Source: Streptomyces rhizosphaerihabitans (GTDB taxonomy: Bacteria; Actinomycetota; Actinomycetes; Streptomycetales; Streptomycetaceae). Taken from it: a stretch of DNA of 64,000 nt. The stretch is taken from assembly GCF_025399795.1 (NCBI RefSeq), contig NZ_JAODTZ010000016.1, positions 1-64,000 of the forward strand, given 5' to 3'. The translations under genes and the position numbers were made by a program. The notes beneath the pieces were generated by a model, which saw only the letters and a list, made by a program, of their open reading frames with translations, was not told the DNA's origin and did not search any database. This document shows, one piece after another, positions 1 to 8,323 of this stretch. The number at the start of each line of letters is the position of its first letter. The first letter of the stretch is position 1.

Positions 1-8
1 GCGGGTTC

Positions 9-1346
9 TCAGCGGGTGGCGGCCTGCTTTCGAAGCCGGGCCGCGCCCCTGCGCCGTTCCGTCCGCAGTTCCCGGAGGTAGGCCTGCGCGTCGACCTGGA
101 TCGTGTGCCGGGTCGAGGTGACATAACGGCGTGCGAGTCTCGCGCGGTACGTTCTGGTCTCCTGGCGCATCCGCTCCGGTCCGGGCAGCGCGCACCGGCC
201 CTCCAGCAGATCCGCCACCCAGTGCGACTGCGCCTCCGCGAGCGGCATGATCGCGCCGAGGGGCTGGACCAGCCCGATGAAGTAGAGGCCGGGACGGTCC
301 GGCGCGACCACCCGGTGGTAGAGGTCGATGTCGTTGTCGGCCGGGTCGATCACGTCGTCATCGAGGAACGGGAACGCGATGTCGTAGCCCGTGCAGTAGA
401 CGATCGCGTCGATCTCCTCCGTGCTCCCGTCCTCGAACGTCACCCGGTCGCCCTCCAGTCGTACGGGAGCGGGCTTCACGGCGATGTCGCCGTGGCCGAG
501 GCGCGACAGCAGGTCGTCGGAGATGGTGGGGTGGGCGCCCAGCACGCGATGCCGGGGCGTCGGCAGCCCGTAGTCCTCCAGCCGGCCCCGGCTGAGCCGC
601 AGCAGGAGCCGCAGGCCGTGCTCCTGCACGGACAGCGGGGCCCTCGCCAGCCACGAACCGGTGAGATGGTCGGTGGGCACACCGAAGAGGTACTTGGGCA
701 GGATGTGCGCGCCGCGGCGCATGGCGAGAACCGTGCGCCGGGACACCCGCGAGGTCTCCACCGCGATGTCGCAGGCCGAGTTGCCGATGCCGAGGACGAG
801 GACACGCCGGTCGGCGAAGGCTTCCGGCGTACGGTAGTCGTGCGAGTGCGTCTGCGTGCCGGTGAACTCCTCGGCTCCCGGCAGGGACGGCCTCGGCCAA
901 CGGGGCTTCCAGTGATGGCCGTTGGCGACCAGCACGGCCCCGTGGATCCGTTCCGTCGTCTCGCCCGAGTCGAGGTGGCGGGTCGTGACACGCCACAGCC
1001 CGCCGGGAACCGGTTCCACGCGCACCACTTCCGTGCGGAACGTGATCGACGGCCGCAGCCCGAAGTGGTCCACGAAGCCGTCGAAGTACCGGGCGATCTG
1101 GAAGTGGCTGGGGTAGACCGGACAGTCCTCCGGCATGGGGAAGCTCGCGTACTCCATGATCTGGCGCGAGGTGTTGATGTGCAGCGACCGGTAGGCGGAC
1201 GACATCCCGTTGTCGTTCAGATAGCGCCAGTTGCCGCCGACGTCGGATCCGGTCTCGTAGCAGTCGTACGCGATCCCGCGCGCCGCGAGCACCTGGCAGG
1301 CGGCGATTCCGGACGAGCCCGCCCCGATCACACACACCCGTTCCAT
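9..1346 (-). CDS. Flavin-containing monooxygenase (FMO-type)
   Basis: Predicted FAD/NADPH monooxygenase of 445 residues that would insert one oxygen atom into a soft nucleophile or ketone. The N-terminus carries an FAD Rossmann motif (GAGSSG, about residues 8-13) followed by GGNWRY. Near residue 160 is FTGTQTHSHDY, which fits the FMO fingerprint FxGxxxHxxxY; a Baeyer-Villiger enzyme would have W at the end. A second dinucleotide motif, GIGNSA, follows about 30 residues later. The ATG at 1346 is chosen over one ten codons upstream because GGAAGGGG sits just before it. The gene is divergent from the TetR operon, and a long double palindrome lies immediately upstream, so repression by that TetR protein is likely. 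The substrate is not predictable. Confidence 0.88.
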   Translation of the reverse strand: MERVCVIGAGSSGIAACQVLAARGIAYDCYETGSDVGGNWRYLNDNGMSSAYRSLHINTSRQIMEYASFPMPEDCPVYPSHFQIARYFDGFVDHFGLRPSITFRTEVVRVEPVPGGLWRVTTRHLDSGETTERIHGAVLVANGHHWKPRWPRPSLPGAEEFTGTQTHSHDYRTPEAFADRRVLVLGIGNSACDIAVETSRVSRRTVLAMRRGAHILPKYLFGVPTDHLTGSWLARAPLSVQEHGLRLLLRLSRGRLEDYGLPTPRHRVLGAHPTISDDLLSRLGHGDIAVKPAPVRLEGDRVTFEDGSTEEIDAIVYCTGYDIAFPFLDDDVIDPADNDIDLYHRVVAPDRPGLYFIGLVQPLGAIMPLAEAQSHWVADLLEGRCALPGPERMRQETRTYRARLARRYVTSTRHTIQVDAQAYLRELRTERRRGAARLRKQAATR

Positions 1347-1358
1347 GTCCACCCCTTC

Positions 1359-1394
1359 CTGTGACCACCCGGTCACATGACCGGGTGGTCACAG
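1359..1394. promoter_or_regulatory. Double-palindrome operator next to the FMO start
   Basis: Two 17-base arms are perfectly inverted around a 2-base centre. Each arm contains an imperfect TGACC-N4-GGTCA unit, so the site reads as two adjacent 14-bp dyads. It begins 12 bases upstream of the monooxygenase start codon, where a bound repressor would block transcription or initiation. The second site at 1513-1544 has the same design, pointing to the TetR protein encoded next door. Confidence 0.75.
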
Positions 1395-1512
1395 GCTGCT
1401 GCGCGATCACCACTGTGTCAATGACCTTGACGCGAGGTGGAGTTCGGGTGCGCCGACGGGCAACGACGTTTCCTGTCGGCCTCGTTGACAGGGCGGCTTT
1501 GCCGCACCGACG

Positions 1513-1544
1513 ATGACCGGGCGGTCACATGACCGCCCGGTCAT
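1513..1544. promoter_or_regulatory. Double-palindrome operator upstream of tetR
   Basis: A 32-bp palindrome with 15-base perfect arms around a central CA. Each arm holds TGACCGGGCGGTCA or its complement, a 14-bp dyad of the form TGACCGNNCGGTCA. It lies 30 bases before the TetR start and shares layout and core with the site at 1359-1394. This is typical of TetR autoregulation combined with control of the divergent gene. Confidence 0.75.
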
Positions 1545-1573
1545 ACGCAGCCCGGTCAGACGCAGGAGCGCTC

Positions 1574-2224
1574 ATGCCCACTTCCACCTGGACCCGCCTG
1601 TCACCGGTGCGCCGCGAACGGGTCCTGGTCGCCGCGATGGACGAGTTCGGCACGCACGGATACTCCACCGGAAGCCTCAACGTCATCGCCCGCGAGGCCG
1701 GCGTGGCCAAGGGCTCGCTGTTCCAGTACTTCGAAGGCAAACTCGACCTGTTCGCCTACGTGGCCGAGCAGACCTCGCTGCGCGTATACGGCGCGATGCA
1801 GCCCTGGCTCGACGGGTACGACGGCTCCACCGAGTTCTCCCGCTACCTCACCGACGCCCTGGAAGCCTGGCTCGACTACTTCGCCCGCCATCCACTGGAA
1901 CGCGGGGTCACCGCGGCCACCAACATGGAGCTGGACCCGGCCGTCCGCAACGCCGTACGCGTCCCGGTGCGGGACATCTACCTGGCCGGTCTGCGACCCC
2001 TGGTCGAGCGGGCGGTCGAGACCGGCGACCTGCGTAAAGGTGCAGACATCGACGCCCTGCTGTCCCTGCTGCTCGTCCTGCTGCCGCACTTCGCGCTCGC
2101 GGCCCACACGCCCGGCCTCGAAGGACCGGTGCGGCTCGCGGGCGAACACCCGGAAGTCCGCCGGGCGAACATCGCGCGCCTGATCGGCCCGGTCCTCGCC
2201 GACTTCGTGCCGAAGGAGCCCTGA
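1574..2224 (+). CDS. TetR/AcrR family transcriptional regulator
   Basis: 216-residue regulator. Residues about 10-55 form the TetR N-terminal helix-turn-helix, with the recognition segment EAGVAKGSLFQYFEGK, followed by an all-helical ligand-binding domain. The ATG at 1574 is preferred over an upstream ATG at 1529 because AGGAG stands 6 bases before it and the upstream one overlaps the operator region. Its stop overlaps the next start (TGATG), so it is translationally coupled to the GMC oxidoreductase. It probably represses both its own operon and the divergent monooxygenase through the two palindromes. The inducer is unknown. Confidence 0.88.
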   Translation: MPTSTWTRLSPVRRERVLVAAMDEFGTHGYSTGSLNVIAREAGVAKGSLFQYFEGKLDLFAYVAEQTSLRVYGAMQPWLDGYDGSTEFSRYLTDALEAWLDYFARHPLERGVTAATNMELDPAVRNAVRVPVRDIYLAGLRPLVERAVETGDLRKGADIDALLSLLLVLLPHFALAAHTPGLEGPVRLAGEHPEVRRANIARLIGPVLADFVPKEP

Positions 2225-3948
2225 TGGACAAGCCCGACTACGACGTACTCGTCATCGGCTCCGGATTCGGCGGGAGTGTCACCGCGCTGCGCCTCACGGA
2301 GAAGGGGTACCGCGTCGGGATCCTGGAAGCCGGCCGCCGCTTCGCCGACAGCGACTTCCCGCGTACGTCCTGGCATGTGCGCGACTACCTCTTCGCCCCG
2401 CGCGTCGGCTGCACCGGAATTCTGCGCATGACCCTGCTGGGTGACGTGCTCGTCCTGACGGGCGCGGGTGTCGGCGGCGGCTCCCTCGGCTACGCCAACA
2501 CGCTCTACGAGCCTCCCGACGCCTTCTACGAGGGCTCGCCGTGGGCCGCGATCACCGACTGGCGGAGCGAACTCGCGCCCTACTACGCGCAGGCCCACCG
2601 CATGCTCGGCGTCACCCCCAACCCCGTGCTGACCGACGCCGACCGGCTCCTCAGGGACACCGCGGACGATTTCGGCTGCGCGGACACCTTCAAGGCCGTG
2701 CCGGTCGGCGTGCACTTCGGACCGCCCGGCACCGCAGCCGGAGCCCGCGTGGCAGACCCCTACTTCGGCGGGGCGGGGCCCGACCGCAACGCCTGTCTGC
2801 ACTGCGGCGCGTGCATGACGGGCTGTCGGCACAACGCGAAGAACACACTGCCGAAGAACTACCTGGGCCTGGCCGAACGCGCGGGCGCAGACGTGCTGGC
2901 GCTGCGCACGGTCACCGACGTCACCCGGGACGGTGAGGGCTGGGCCGTCACCTCGGTACGCACCGGCGGCGGGCCACTGCGCCGCAAGCAGACGCTGACC
3001 GCCCGGCATGTCGTCTTCGCGGCGGGTGCCCTGGGCACCCAACGGCTGCTGCACCGGCTGCGGGCCGGCGGATCCCTGCCGCGGGTGTCGCCCCGCCTCG
3101 GCCGGCTGACCCGGACCAACTCCGAGGCCATCCTCGGTGTCCGGGCCAGGGACAGGACCACCGACTTCAGCCGGGGCGTCGCCATCACCTCCTCCGTGCA
3201 TCTCGACGAGAACACGCACGTCGAAGCCGTCCGCTACGGCCGCGGAAGCAATCTGCTCGGGCTGCTCGGCGCGATGCTCGTCGACCCCGTCCCCGGCCGC
3301 TCCCGCCTGCTGGTCGGTCTGGGCGCGATGGCACGCAACCTGCGCGACCTGCCCAGCCTGCACAATCCGCGCCGCTGGTCCCAACAGTCCGTCGTCCTGC
3401 TGGTCATGCAGTCCCTGGACAACTCCGTGACGACGTACCTCCGCCGTACCCTCACCGGACGCAAGCGGCTGACCAGCCGCCCCGGCGAAGGCACCCCCAA
3501 CCCGACCTGGATTCCCGCGGGACACCGGGCGGCTCGCAGAGCGGCCGAGCGGATCGGCGGCCAGGCCTGCGGCACCTGGGCCGATCTGTTCGACATCCCC
3601 ACCACCGGACACCTCATCGGCGGATGCACCGTCGGCGAGAACCCGGAGACCGGAGTCGTCGACCCCTATCACCGGCTGCACGGATATCCCGGTCTGCACG
3701 TCATCGACGGGTCCACGATCTCGGCGAACCTCGGGGTGAACCCCTCCCTCACCATCACCGCCCTGGCCGAGCGGGCCGTCGCCCTGTGGCCCAACCGCGG
3801 CGAGGACGACCCCCGGCCCGCACCCGGCGTGCCCTATCGCCGGGTGCCGCCGGTACCGCCGAGGCACCCCGCCGTGCCCGCGGACGCGCCGGCGGCGCTG
3901 CGGCTGGAACCCCCCACCGGACCCCCCACCGGAAAGGACACCCTGTGA
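2224..3948 (+). CDS. GMC family oxidoreductase (cholesterol-oxidase-like subgroup)
   Basis: 574-residue FAD-dependent alcohol or sterol-type oxidoreductase. It opens with the FAD motif GSGFGG (about residues 12-17) and E36 for ribose binding. A TGAGVGGGSLGYANTLY segment lies near residue 80, and a Cys-rich CLHCGACMTGC stretch near residue 195 is shared with the cholesterol oxidase/GMC subgroup. The C-terminal GMC block includes HLIGGC and VIDGSTISANLGVNPSLTI. There is no signal peptide, so it is cytosolic. It is coupled to TetR upstream by one base and to the next gene by a 4-base GTGA overlap. It probably oxidises an alcohol in the same pathway as the monooxygenase; substrate unknown. Confidence 0.86.
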   Translation: MDKPDYDVLVIGSGFGGSVTALRLTEKGYRVGILEAGRRFADSDFPRTSWHVRDYLFAPRVGCTGILRMTLLGDVLVLTGAGVGGGSLGYANTLYEPPDAFYEGSPWAAITDWRSELAPYYAQAHRMLGVTPNPVLTDADRLLRDTADDFGCADTFKAVPVGVHFGPPGTAAGARVADPYFGGAGPDRNACLHCGACMTGCRHNAKNTLPKNYLGLAERAGADVLALRTVTDVTRDGEGWAVTSVRTGGGPLRRKQTLTARHVVFAAGALGTQRLLHRLRAGGSLPRVSPRLGRLTRTNSEAILGVRARDRTTDFSRGVAITSSVHLDENTHVEAVRYGRGSNLLGLLGAMLVDPVPGRSRLLVGLGAMARNLRDLPSLHNPRRWSQQSVVLLVMQSLDNSVTTYLRRTLTGRKRLTSRPGEGTPNPTWIPAGHRAARRAAERIGGQACGTWADLFDIPTTGHLIGGCTVGENPETGVVDPYHRLHGYPGLHVIDGSTISANLGVNPSLTITALAERAVALWPNRGEDDPRPAPGVPYRRVPPVPPRHPAVPADAPAALRLEPPTGPPTGKDTL

Positions 3949-4619
3949 CGCCCTACCCCGAGGAACCCTGGCACCTGGCCGGCCAGATGTATCTGTCGCT
4001 GTGGCTGGTGCCGACGCGCGAACTGCCCCGGGTGGCGGAGGGCACCCGGCCGGTCGCCATCGCCGGGCGCGGTGTGGTCGCCGCCGCCTGGGTCGTCTAC
4101 GAGAACGACAGCGTCCTGCACTACAACGAACTGCTCCGGGCGGTCCTCGTAAGGGACGGCCGCCGCCCGCGTGTCTGCATCACCGACATCTGGGTGGACA
4201 GCGCCGCCTCGATGGCGGGCGGCCGCCAACTGTGGGGCATCCCCAAGGAGATGGCGGATTTCGACATCGACCGGACCGCCGGTGTACGGGCCGCGGCGGC
4301 CACGGAGGAGTACGTGCTGGCCACCGCCGCCTTCGAGCCCGGCCGCCGGATACCCGGCCGCTGGCCGCTCACCTATCGCGTCACGCAGACCCTCGACGGC
4401 GGACTGAAGACCAGCTCCGTCCGCTCGCGCTCCACCGTACGAACCGCAAGGGCGCGCTGGACCGCGCAGGAAAGCGGCCCGCTGCGGGAGTTGGGCCGCC
4501 GCCCGCCCCTGTTCAGCCTGACCTTGAACGACTTCACCATCCGATTCGGGGACGCCGCCCCCGCCCCCGCACCGTCTGGGCCGTCCTCGGCACAGGATCG
4601 TGGCCGCGGCTCTGCCTGA
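3945..4619 (+). CDS. Acetoacetate decarboxylase-like protein
   Basis: 224-residue protein resembling the acetoacetate decarboxylase (ADC) beta-barrel family. Recognisable pieces are YNELLRAVLV, then CITDIWVDSAASMAGGRQLWGIPKEMADF, the ADC-like core where product binding occurs in characterised members. Many such homologues are not true decarboxylases, and I did not locate the Schiff-base lysine with certainty. The GTG start overlaps the GMC stop (GTGA) and is preceded by GGAAAGGA. It is the last gene of the tetR-GMC-ADC operon, so it likely acts on the keto product of the oxidoreductase; that step is inferred from gene order. Confidence 0.72.
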   Translation: MTPYPEEPWHLAGQMYLSLWLVPTRELPRVAEGTRPVAIAGRGVVAAAWVVYENDSVLHYNELLRAVLVRDGRRPRVCITDIWVDSAASMAGGRQLWGIPKEMADFDIDRTAGVRAAAATEEYVLATAAFEPGRRIPGRWPLTYRVTQTLDGGLKTSSVRSRSTVRTARARWTAQESGPLRELGRRPPLFSLTLNDFTIRFGDAAPAPAPSGPSSAQDRGRGSA

Positions 4620-4853
4620 GCCGAGCAGCTCGTCGGAGGGCTTTTCGCGGACTGAACCGGCGAGCGTTGGATGAGAGTTGAACAAGCGGAGGGCGATCAA
4701 ACTCTGGTCCGGCGGCCTACCGGCCGGTATACAGACCAGGTTGGGTCTGCCGGGCAGGAGCCGTCCGGCCTGCCGCGGCGCCGCGATCCCTGGTGCGCCG
4801 AGGTGAGCCGGTACCCGTTCAGCAGGCCGTCATGGCTTCAGGGGAGGGGCAGG

Positions 4854-5777
4854 ATGAACCATCACACGCGTCCGGACAATGGCGTCCCGGGGCGCCGGGG
4901 CGCCATGGCGCTTGGGGCCGCGCTGAGCAGCTGCGCGCTCGTCGCCGGCGTCGCGGCGGCGACGCCCGCCGCGGCGGGAGAAGGGCACACATCGCATGGC
5001 GTGGACTACGTCGCGCTCGGTGACTCGTACACGTCCGGGCCTCTGATTCCTCAGCAGGTCGACGCGAACTGCGCTCGGTCCGACCACAACTACCCCTCGA
5101 TCACCGCTGCCGTACGCAAGGTCGCCTCGTTCACGGACGTCAGCTGCTCCGGCGCGAAGACCGACGAGATGTGGAAGGCACAGGGGACCAACGGGCCCCA
5201 GCTGAACGCGGTGAAGCGCGACACCGACCTGGTGACCCTGCAGATCGGTGGCAACGACATGGGGTTCGGCCCCATCATCGCCACCTGCGCCGGGCTCAGT
5301 TCGAAGGACCTCGCGGGCAATCCCTGTCAGCAGTACTACGGCGCCGCGGGATACGACCAACTCACCCTGAACATCCTCGAAACGGCCCCCAAGGTCGCCC
5401 GGGTGCTGCGCGACATCCACGCCAGGGCTCCGCACGCCCGCGTGGTCGTGGTCGGCTATCCCGACCTCCTGCCCGACGACGGCAGCGGCTGCTATCCGAC
5501 CGTTCCGTTCGCCGCGAAGGACTTCCCCTATCTGCGGGACACCGGCAAGCGGCTCAATCTGATGCTGCGTACCGTGGCGCTGCTGAACCGGGCCGAGTAC
5601 GTGGACACCTACGGCCCGACCGTGGGCCACGACATGTGCAAGGCGCCCGCCGATCGCTGGATCGAGCCGCTGCGCCCGACCTCGCCCGCCGCTCCGGCCC
5701 ACCCCAACGCCAAGGGCCAGGAAGCCATGGCGCGTGCGGTGCTGGCGCACCTGGGCAAGCGAGCCCGGCACCACTGA
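4854..5777 (+). CDS. Secreted SGNH/GDSL lipase-esterase
   Basis: 307-residue secreted ester hydrolase. A signal peptide with an Arg-rich n-region (GRRG), a hydrophobic core and an AAAG-type cleavage region spans about residues 1-43. The mature enzyme begins near VDYVALGDSYTSG, block I with the nucleophilic Ser. GGND (block III) is near residue 130 and AHPNAKGQ near the C-terminus supplies the catalytic His. Six or more Cys suggest disulfides, as in Streptomyces extracellular lipases of this type. The ATG at 4854 is chosen because GGGGAGGGGCAGG precedes it. Substrates are probably fatty acyl esters. It stands alone and is followed by a perfect hairpin. Confidence 0.88.
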   Translation: MNHHTRPDNGVPGRRGAMALGAALSSCALVAGVAAATPAAAGEGHTSHGVDYVALGDSYTSGPLIPQQVDANCARSDHNYPSITAAVRKVASFTDVSCSGAKTDEMWKAQGTNGPQLNAVKRDTDLVTLQIGGNDMGFGPIIATCAGLSSKDLAGNPCQQYYGAAGYDQLTLNILETAPKVARVLRDIHARAPHARVVVVGYPDLLPDDGSGCYPTVPFAAKDFPYLRDTGKRLNLMLRTVALLNRAEYVDTYGPTVGHDMCKAPADRWIEPLRPTSPAAPAHPNAKGQEAMARAVLAHLGKRARHH

Positions 5778-5811
5778 CCGTTCCGGTCGTGACACCCGAC
5801 GCGTGAGCGTC

Positions 5812-5845
5812 CCTGTCGGCGAGTGCCCGTGCGCTCGCCGACAGG
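5812..5845 (+). terminator. Rho-independent-type hairpin after the lipase
   Basis: A perfect 12-bp GC-rich stem with a 10-base loop lies 35 bases after the lipase stop. There is no clear T-run, as is common in high-GC actinomycetes. It lies between the lipase and the convergent small membrane protein gene, so it could serve both. Confidence 0.65.
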
Positions 5846-5909
5846 CCTTCCGGGGGCGCCGCCCGGGCGTCGGCGCCGTCGTCGGTCACGCGAGCGGGAC
5901 GGCTCGTGC

Positions 5910-6362
5910 TCAAAGGGTGCCGCGCATCTGCTGAGTGAGACGGTCGCGCTGTTCGTTGAAGGCGGCGCGGGCGCGTTGGAACTCCTCGGCTTCGAAGGCC
6001 AGCCCTTGTGCGACGGCGTCGCGGTAGGCGCGCAGCAGCGTGACGGTGAGGATGGCCTGCTCTACGACGTGATCGTCGGCCACGAGCGAGAGTTCCAGCC
6101 GACGGGCCAGCGTGTTGCTGTCGCGCAGGACGGTCCCGGCCCGGGAGAGCGCCGTCTCGTCGCGATCGTGGCCGCGGGCGATGTTGATGAGGATCTCGCT
6201 TGCGTCCGCGGTGGCGTTGAGGAAGGCGACGTACGCGGCGCGGCGGTCCGCCCTGGTGCGTTGCTCGCTCTCCCGCAGCCAGCGCCGCCGTTCCGCCAGC
6301 GCGGACGCGGCGAGGGCGATGAGCGCACCCATCGTGGTGCTGAGAAGGTTGGTCCATTCCAC
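5910..6362 (-). CDS. Small membrane-anchored coiled-coil hypothetical protein
   Basis: 150 residues, function not recognised. One hydrophobic segment (NLLSTTMGALIALAASALA) lies at the very N-terminus, followed by a charged helical stretch (ERRRWLRESEQRTRADRRA) and a long amphipathic helix-rich region to the end. The topology suggests an N-terminal anchor with a cytosolic helical domain. Similar short proteins are common in Streptomyces with no known role. The GTG at 6362 is chosen because it fits the start of the hydrophobic helix; an ATG at 6395 would add eleven residues. No operon partner is evident. Confidence 0.6.
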   Translation of the reverse strand: MEWTNLLSTTMGALIALAASALAERRRWLRESEQRTRADRRAAYVAFLNATADASEILINIARGHDRDETALSRAGTVLRDSNTLARRLELSLVADDHVVEQAILTVTLLRAYRDAVAQGLAFEAEEFQRARAAFNEQRDRLTQQMRGTL

Positions 6363-6536
6363 ACACCTACTGTGCTCCGGCCGCGACTCGTCCAACCCGG
6401 ATGTGCTGTCGGACTCAGGGACAACTCCGGTGCGGGGGAGGCTGGTTGGAGCGACCGGCCCCCTGCGTCAGGCCGCTCCGGACGAACCGTGGGGGCAAGG
6501 TGCCCGCTCGAGCACCGAAGGGAGCGGGCGTCGGCC

Positions 6537-6566
6537 CCGGCCCGGCGGAACCGGCGGCCGGGCCGG
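6537..6566 (-). terminator. Hairpin downstream of the GH16 gene
   Basis: A perfect 10-bp all-GC stem with a 10-base loop starts 27 bases past the stop of the CBM3-GH16 gene on the minus strand. Position and strength fit a terminator for that gene. Confidence 0.55.
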
Positions 6567-6592
6567 GACGGGGACCGTACTGACCGGCTGTG

Positions 6593-8026
6593 TCAGGGAG
6601 TTGGAACCTCGTCCACGAACGCGGTGCCGGCGCTGCGGTACGCGGCCACCTTCGAGGCCACCTGGGCCGGGGTGAGGACCTGGTCCTTGACGTGCAGGAC
6701 GTAGTCGACCTGTTCGTCGTAGGCGCGTGCCGCTGTCGAGGTCTGTCCGGCGAGGTCGATCAGCCACTGGTTGAAGTTGATCGACATCGGCCGCTCGGGC
6801 AGGTACTGGGCGTCGTGGGTGCCGAAGAGCTGTCCGTCGATGTAGTACTTGATGCTGCCGCTGTCGATGGTGAGCACCAGGTCGTGCCATCCGGCGTAGC
6901 TCTGGCGTGCCTCGGTGTGCTGGTTGACGGCCTGCCAGGGATCCGGGTTGTACGTCTCCCAGGAGGTCGTGTAGAGGATGTTGCCCGACTCGCCCCAGCC
7001 GCCGTTGGGCAGGTACTCGAAGTCGTACTCGGCGTAGTCGTCGGCCATGGGGGCCGTGAGGTCGTTGATGGTGAAGAACGTCTGCACCAGGTGATCGCCG
7101 TCCGGGCCGGACTCCGGGGCGTCGGCGAACCTCACCCGCGCCGCGTAGGTGCCGTTCTTGAACTTCATGCTCTTGGACACGACTTCGGTCTGCCGGGTGG
7201 ACTCCGCGGTGCCCGAGGTCGACGTCCGCAGGTTCATCACCGAGTTGCCGGAGACGGTGGGGAAGGTGACCTTGGAGGGGTCCCAGGTCGCGCCGGGGAC
7301 CCCGGGGCCGCCGGAGTTGGAGCGGACGTTCCAGCCGTGCGCGGAGATCGCGGGGTCGGTGTACGACGAGTAGGTGAAGTCGTCGAACAGCGCCTGGCCG
7401 CCGCCGGGCGGGTCCGTCGGATCGGTGGGGTCGGTCGGATCGGTGGGGTCGTTGCCCTCCGGCGCCGTGCCCCACACGGTGGCTCCGGCGAGCTGTGCCG
7501 TGACCTTGTTCCAGTCCGCGTACGAGGTCTGCGCGCCGTTGAAGGAGTAGTCGTCCGCCTGGTTCACGGACTGCCAGTTGGACTGGTAGAAGCGTAGCTG
7601 CATGTCGCCGGTGTCCGTGCCCGGTGCCAGTGCGCCGGCCGTGGAGGTGAAGCCGATCTCCAGGTAGCGGTCCGCGGTTCCGGTGGGATGAGGCAGGGTG
7701 CCGAACGTGCCGGTGACGTTCGCGCATCCCTTGACCGCCCAGGAACAGGCGAAGCGGTAGGTGGTGCTCGCCGAGTCCGCCTTGAAGTAGTAGCGGATCT
7801 TCACCTGGCTCAACTGCACTGCCCCGGATCCGGTGTTGCGCACCTTGAACCAGGGCTCGCTCTGGTCCGCGGTGGCCCCGCTCGCGCTCGTGCGGTACTG
7901 GACGGCGAGACCTCCGGCCGCGGCGGCGGGGACCGACATCGGAACGGCGACCAGGGCGGTGCCGCCCAGGAGAGCCGACAGAGCGAGGGCCACGCGACGG
8001 CGGCCTGTGGGGGGACGGTTTCTCAT
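6593..8026 (-). CDS. Secreted CBM3-GH16 glycoside hydrolase
   Basis: 477-residue secreted polysaccharide hydrolase. A signal peptide (RRR followed by a hydrophobic core ending AAAA) spans about residues 1-36. Residues about 37-170 look like a family 3 carbohydrate-binding module (start LAVQYRTSASGATADQSEPW). A Thr-Asp-Pro linker follows, then a jelly-roll domain with EYDFEYLP, matching the short GH16 catalytic form ExDxE (nucleophile Glu, assisting Asp, acid/base Glu). The target is probably a beta-1,3/1,4-glucan-type polymer held near cellulose; the exact activity is uncertain. The start at 8026 has GAAAGGAA before it. The gene is divergent from a UTRA regulator, and paired repeats upstream suggest substrate-controlled expression. 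Confidence 0.82.
   Translation of the reverse strand: MRNRPPTGRRRVALALSALLGGTALVAVPMSVPAAAAGGLAVQYRTSASGATADQSEPWFKVRNTGSGAVQLSQVKIRYYFKADSASTTYRFACSWAVKGCANVTGTFGTLPHPTGTADRYLEIGFTSTAGALAPGTDTGDMQLRFYQSNWQSVNQADDYSFNGAQTSYADWNKVTAQLAGATVWGTAPEGNDPTDPTDPTDPTDPPGGGQALFDDFTYSSYTDPAISAHGWNVRSNSGGPGVPGATWDPSKVTFPTVSGNSVMNLRTSTSGTAESTRQTEVVSKSMKFKNGTYAARVRFADAPESGPDGDHLVQTFFTINDLTAPMADDYAEYDFEYLPNGGWGESGNILYTTSWETYNPDPWQAVNQHTEARQSYAGWHDLVLTIDSGSIKYYIDGQLFGTHDAQYLPERPMSINFNQWLIDLAGQTSTAARAYDEQVDYVLHVKDQVLTPAQVASKVAAYRSAGTAFVDEVPTP
7416..7451 (-). repeat. Two 18-bp perfect repeats coding the TDP linker
   Basis: Two identical 18-base units lie head to tail inside the GH16 gene and encode Asp-Pro-Thr repeats of the linker between binding module and catalytic domain. 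In-frame units let the linker length vary by slippage without breaking the reading frame. Confidence 0.8.
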
Positions 8027-8102
8027 GTGAGTTCCTTTCGGTGGGCTCCCGCCGGCCGCGGGAGGTGGGGTGCTCAGGAACACGAGAAGACATTCCGTGC
8101 TT

Positions 8103-8133
8103 GACCAGTTGGCCGATCGGGCTTACCAGTTGG
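8103..8133. promoter_or_regulatory. Paired direct repeats upstream of the GH16 gene
   Basis: GACCAGTTGG at 8103-8112 and TACCAGTTGG at 8124-8133 are direct repeats spaced 21 bp, two helical turns. They lie 77-107 bases upstream of the GH16 start. The same pair recurs before the GntR gene at 8263-8294. Core ACCAGT resembles half of the DasR-type HutC/GntR consensus, supporting binding by the adjacent regulator. Confidence 0.65.
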
Positions 8134-8262
8134 CGTCGCCTGAAAGTGGCATAGACCATTGCGTCCGTCAACCCCCTTGTATCAAAGGGGACTTGCTCGG
8201 ATCGGGTCGGTTCGGGTTACCTGTGCCGTGAAGCCGGTCGGAACCAACCCCCTTGACCAGCA

Positions 8263-8294
8263 GACCAGTTAGGGTCGGAAGCCATACCAGTTGG
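8263..8294. promoter_or_regulatory. Paired direct repeats upstream of the GntR gene
   Basis: GACCAGTTAG at 8263-8272 and TACCAGTTGG at 8285-8294 are spaced 22 bp and stand 30-61 bases before the GntR start. They mirror the pair at 8103-8133, suggesting autoregulation and joint control of the divergent glycosidase. Confidence 0.65.
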
Positions 8295-8323
8295 CCGGTA
8301 CCGATGACGAACGAGAGTCCTGC

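Noticed and set aside
105..1364. Long plus-strand open frame over the monooxygenase gene
   Set aside because: Arg/Val/His-rich translation without motifs; it is the shadow of the minus-strand FMO gene, which has clear FAD and NADPH motifs.
1978..3867. 629-codon minus-strand frame over tetR and the GMC gene
   Set aside because: No motif or domain; the opposite strand carries unambiguous TetR and GMC signatures.
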